From Mesotoga infera (lineage in GTDB: Bacteria; Thermotogota; Thermotogae; Petrotogales; Kosmotogaceae), in NCBI RefSeq assembly GCF_900157305.1, contig NZ_LS974202.1, forward strand, positions 1,240,001 to 1,304,000: a stretch of DNA of 64,000 bases. Direction: 5' to 3'. The notes under the pieces are model-generated. The model was not told where the DNA came from and did not search any database. It saw only the letters and a program-made list of their open reading frames with translations. Numbering within the stretch: position 1 is the first letter of the stretch; each line of letters begins with the position of its first letter. A program made the position numbers and the translations under genes. Of this stretch, positions 61,512 through 64,000 are shown piece by piece.

Positions 61512-62306
61512 ATGAGAGCCCTAAAGATAAAGGTATGGCAGGATTCTGCGCATTTTAGGGTCCCGCATACCACAAGGACACTTCAGACGCTTCCAGTGCC
61601 CATGTTTTCGACCTTGCTTGGTTTTCTATGCACCCCGCTCGACGAAGATGGAAGAAAGCGCCTTCTGGAAGGCATACAGCTCGCGGTATATTCGAGGCAC
61701 ACGGCAGGCTTCGAAGACAGAATCTGGTACAGGAACATGTCGATAAAGCAGCACTTGGGAAGGTTTGGCAGCAGAGAATCGCGCCTTGCCGACAACCGGG
61801 TCGAGCACGCAGGAGGACAGAGCCCCGTGACAATCGAGAGGCTTCATGATGTCACGACTATCATATACACTATATGCGATGCCGGGGTTATGTCGGAACT
61901 TGAAAGAATCTTTTCCGACGGAAGCATATCGCTCTCCCTGGGACTAGCCGAAGACACCGTTCTTGTAAGGGAAGCGCGGGTGATGGATTTTGGTGATAAC
62001 CCCGAACCGTTCCAAGGAAAGGTTGATTTCTTCTCATGGCTTCCGGAAAGAAACGACGGCGAGGGCTTACCCTCAAACTATAATGAATTTTTTTCGCACA
62101 TCCCCGGTAATACGAGGCTTGTGAGCTCCAGATACAGCATCGTAAACATAGGCGGGGTGGCGGTGAGGGATTTCACATACTCCCGGTGCAAGCTTTTTAG
62201 CCCCCGGGGGCTGCCAGTAAGTTTTACCGATCCGTACAGCTTTTACACCGACCATGCGGAAAAGATCCCGCTCTGGTTCGCCGTTCAAAAGGAGGTGGCA
62301 CAGTGA
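61512..62306 (+). CDS. cas5: Cascade subunit Cas5
   Basis: The 264-residue protein starts ALKIKVWQDSAHFRVPHTTR and TLQTLPVPMFSTLLGFLCTP, the usual Cas5 N-terminal ferredoxin-like region. ATG at 61512 is preferred over the upstream in-frame codon at 61491, which lies inside cas7. It caps the 5' handle of the guide RNA. The stop overlaps the cas3 start by 4 bp (GTGA). Confidence 0.9.
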   Translation: MRALKIKVWQDSAHFRVPHTTRTLQTLPVPMFSTLLGFLCTPLDEDGRKRLLEGIQLAVYSRHTAGFEDRIWYRNMSIKQHLGRFGSRESRLADNRVEHAGGQSPVTIERLHDVTTIIYTICDAGVMSELERIFSDGSISLSLGLAEDTVLVREARVMDFGDNPEPFQGKVDFFSWLPERNDGEGLPSNYNEFFSHIPGNTRLVSSRYSIVNIGGVAVRDFTYSRCKLFSPRGLPVSFTDPYSFYTDHAEKIPLWFAVQKEVAQ

Positions 62307-64000
62307 AAGCGGAAGAGTTTATGGCAAAGTCTTCTCCCGCAATAAGTCTTATAGATCACAGCAAGGATGTAGAAAGGATTGCGAGTGGCCTTGGCGAACC
62401 AGCACTCAAACTTTTATCTTTGCTTCACGATGTGGGGAAGGTCTCGCCATCTTTTCAGAGAAAGCTGGGCAATGAGCGGTTCTCGGATATTGATCCGCGC
62501 TTTCAGCTTGATGTGCCGCACAACATACTCTCGCTGTTCTATATAGACAAGCGCAGGCTATACGAGACATTTGCGCAGGACAGCCGACTGATACTCTCCG
62601 CAATAGCCTTCCATCACTACAGGGAAAGCATGGGCCAGTACTTGTTAAGGCCTGGAAAACTGGCAGTTGCTGCTAAAGAAATGAAAGCTCACGAGGCGGA
62701 GATAAATGAAGCTCTATCCGGTTTGGACAGAGAATTTGGCCTTGGCGGGCTCTTGAAAATTGACTCGCAGATGATTGAGAGTATAATCGGTGGGGCTTCC
62801 TTGCTGGATATGGATATACTAATCCCCCCCTACAGGTTGGATTTCTCGATTATAAGGCAGGTTAAATCCATTGGGGCGACCCGCAGATTGGTCACACTCT
62901 CTGGCTTCTTGAAATATTCGGACCATCTGGCCTCATTCCTCGAAGACGCCGGCCAGAGGGATTTCAAGATACCCGAGATCCCGGACAGATATCCGGCCGT
63001 TCTCTTGCAAATGAAAAACTCGGGAATTCCCGACAGCGATAATTGGCAGAAACGTAAAATGACAACCGGGAACACCATATTGCTCGCGGGAACTGGCAGC
63101 GGGAAGAGCCTCTTCGCGCTCATGTGGGCCGGAAACAGGCAAATGATTTTCACTCTTCCTCTCAGGGCGGCGGTTAATGCTATGTACGGAAACGTGTCCA
63201 AAATTCTTGGGAGTGATACTACCGGACTTCTACACTCTGACGCCAATCTGCAGACCGACCGAAATGACGAAGAGCTGAACGGGTTCACTCTCGATCTGGC
63301 AAGGCAGCTTTCCCTGCCAAATATAATCACCACCGGTGATCAAATATTCCCTTCGGCCTTGAAATATCCGGGATACGACAGGATCTACGCCATAGCCTCC
63401 AGAAGCGCGGTAGTGATAGATGAAGTTCAAGCTTACAGCCCCGTAGCATCTGCCGTGGTCGTAAAGCTGCTGGAAGACATATCCGCCATGGGAGGAAAAT
63501 TCCTTCTCATGACCGCCACACTCCCGCTTCATATAAAAGAGGAAATAGAGGCGAGGTGTACCCTGAACGGTGGCTTTGAATTTGTTGACATGTACGGTGA
63601 GCTCTTCGGAGGTACCAGGAAACACAGGATAGCGGTCGTTGGAAAGCCGTTGACAGAATCTGTGCCTGAGATCCTGGCCCGCTTGGGCGAGGGGAAAAAG
63701 GTCCTCGTAATAGCCAACACAGTCAAGCGGGCACAGGAGATATATCAAAAGCTCAAGGACGAAAATGGCGACACAAAAGAAAGCATCAGGCTTCTTCATT
63801 CAAGGCTGACTATGGAAGATAGGATGGAAAAGGAAAAAGAGGTTCTGGAAAAATTCCCTAACAGCCTGGAAGGCGAACCGGGAATACTCGTCTCCACGCA
63901 AGTGGTAGAGGCCTCGCTCGATTTATCTTTCGATTATCTATATACCGACATATCTCCAATAGACAGCCTTGTGCAAAGGATGGGAAGAGTCCTTCGGCAC
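62303..64000 (+). CDS. cas3: CRISPR-associated Cas3 nuclease-helicase (3' end outside window)
   Basis: The frame runs open for 566 codons from GTG 62303 (after AGGAGGTG) to the window edge. An N-terminal HD nuclease domain shows SLIDHSKDV, LLSLLHDVGKVSPSF and AIAFHHYRES. The helicase core follows with Walker A ILLAGTGSGKS near residue 263, the DEVQ box VVIDEVQAYSP near 371, LLMTATLP near 399, STQVVEASLDLSF and QRMGRVLRH at the window end. It degrades target DNA recruited by Cascade. All HD and helicase motifs seen are intact. Confidence 0.93.
   Translation, partial: MKAEEFMAKSSPAISLIDHSKDVERIASGLGEPALKLLSLLHDVGKVSPSFQRKLGNERFSDIDPRFQLDVPHNILSLFYIDKRRLYETFAQDSRLILSAIAFHHYRESMGQYLLRPGKLAVAAKEMKAHEAEINEALSGLDREFGLGGLLKIDSQMIESIIGGASLLDMDILIPPYRLDFSIIRQVKSIGATRRLVTLSGFLKYSDHLASFLEDAGQRDFKIPEIPDRYPAVLLQMKNSGIPDSDNWQKRKMTTGNTILLAGTGSGKSLFALMWAGNRQMIFTLPLRAAVNAMYGNVSKILGSDTTGLLHSDANLQTDRNDEELNGFTLDLARQLSLPNIITTGDQIFPSALKYPGYDRIYAIASRSAVVIDEVQAYSPVASAVVVKLLEDISAMGGKFLLMTATLPLHIKEEIEARCTLNGGFEFVDMYGELFGGTRKHRIAVVGKPLTESVPEILARLGEGKKVLVIANTVKRAQEIYQKLKDENGDTKESIRLLHSRLTMEDRMEKEKEVLEKFPNSLEGEPGILVSTQVVEASLDLSFDYLYTDISPIDSLVQRMGRVLRH

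Noticed and set aside
1-64000. tRNA or rRNA genes
   Set aside because: I looked for T-loop (GGTTCGAATCC-like) and rRNA landmark sequences and saw none. A covariance-model search (tRNAscan-SE, Infernal) would be decisive.

Overview
The window looks like chromosomal DNA of a Thermotogota bacterium, most likely a mesophilic or moderately thermophilic Kosmotogales/Mesotoga relative. This is an inference from gene content (many sugar ABC transporters with LacI regulators, GH130/GH42 enzymes, indolepyruvate:ferredoxin oxidoreductase, subtype I-B/Tneap-like CRISPR-Cas, frequent TTG/GTG starts with strong GGAGG sites). No rRNA or tRNA gene was seen.

Layout. (1) 1-9.7 kb: a LacI-controlled carbohydrate locus. 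A secreted six-hairpin glycosidase-like protein and a secreted unknown protein run leftward. LacI, a sugar-binding protein, two permeases, a cytoplasmic GH130 phosphorylase and an exported GH130-like protein run rightward. (2) 10.4-22 kb: housekeeping and metabolic genes: C69 dipeptidase, thioredoxin, CoA-pyrophosphatase-like NUDIX, iron alcohol dehydrogenase, KamA-family radical SAM aminomutase, acyl-ACP thioesterase, exported nuclease, threonine aldolase. (3) 22.3-23.1 kb: an ORF-deleted group II intron. (4) 23.2-26.9 kb: a 1227-aa leucine-rich-repeat lipoprotein. (5) 28.2-34.1 kb: a second LacI/ABC/GH42 beta-galactosidase operon that looks AT-richer than its neighbours, followed by an IS110 fragment. 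(6) 34.7-36.7 kb: a full-length group II intron with its reverse transcriptase, inserted in a palindromic repeat. (7) 37-43 kb: tocopherol-cyclase-like protein, OsmC, iorA-iorB, PfkB kinase, beta-helix protein. (8) 43.7-53.4 kb: a resistance island most likely directed at inorganic and organic arsenicals. It holds a MarR-controlled permease with a Cys-rich mini-protein, CcdA plus thioredoxin, ArsG/ArsF-like proteins, a metallophosphoesterase, ArsR and Acr3 on the minus strand, and divergently a DGC-domain protein, a second ArsR, three permease genes and a mini-thioredoxin. (9) 54-58 kb: DegV, repeat arrays, decayed transposases and an intact IS. (10) 58.1-64 kb: cas6-cas8-cas7-cas5-cas3 of a type I CRISPR-Cas system, with cas3 cut by the window edge.

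Scattered between genes are arrays of short hairpin modules (TCATCCCG/TGACGGG-bounded palindromes, REP-like). Both group II introns sit exactly 3 nt after an 8-bp stem of such a hairpin, which links the repeats to the introns: the repeats appear to act as landing sites, as terminator hairpins do for group IIC introns.
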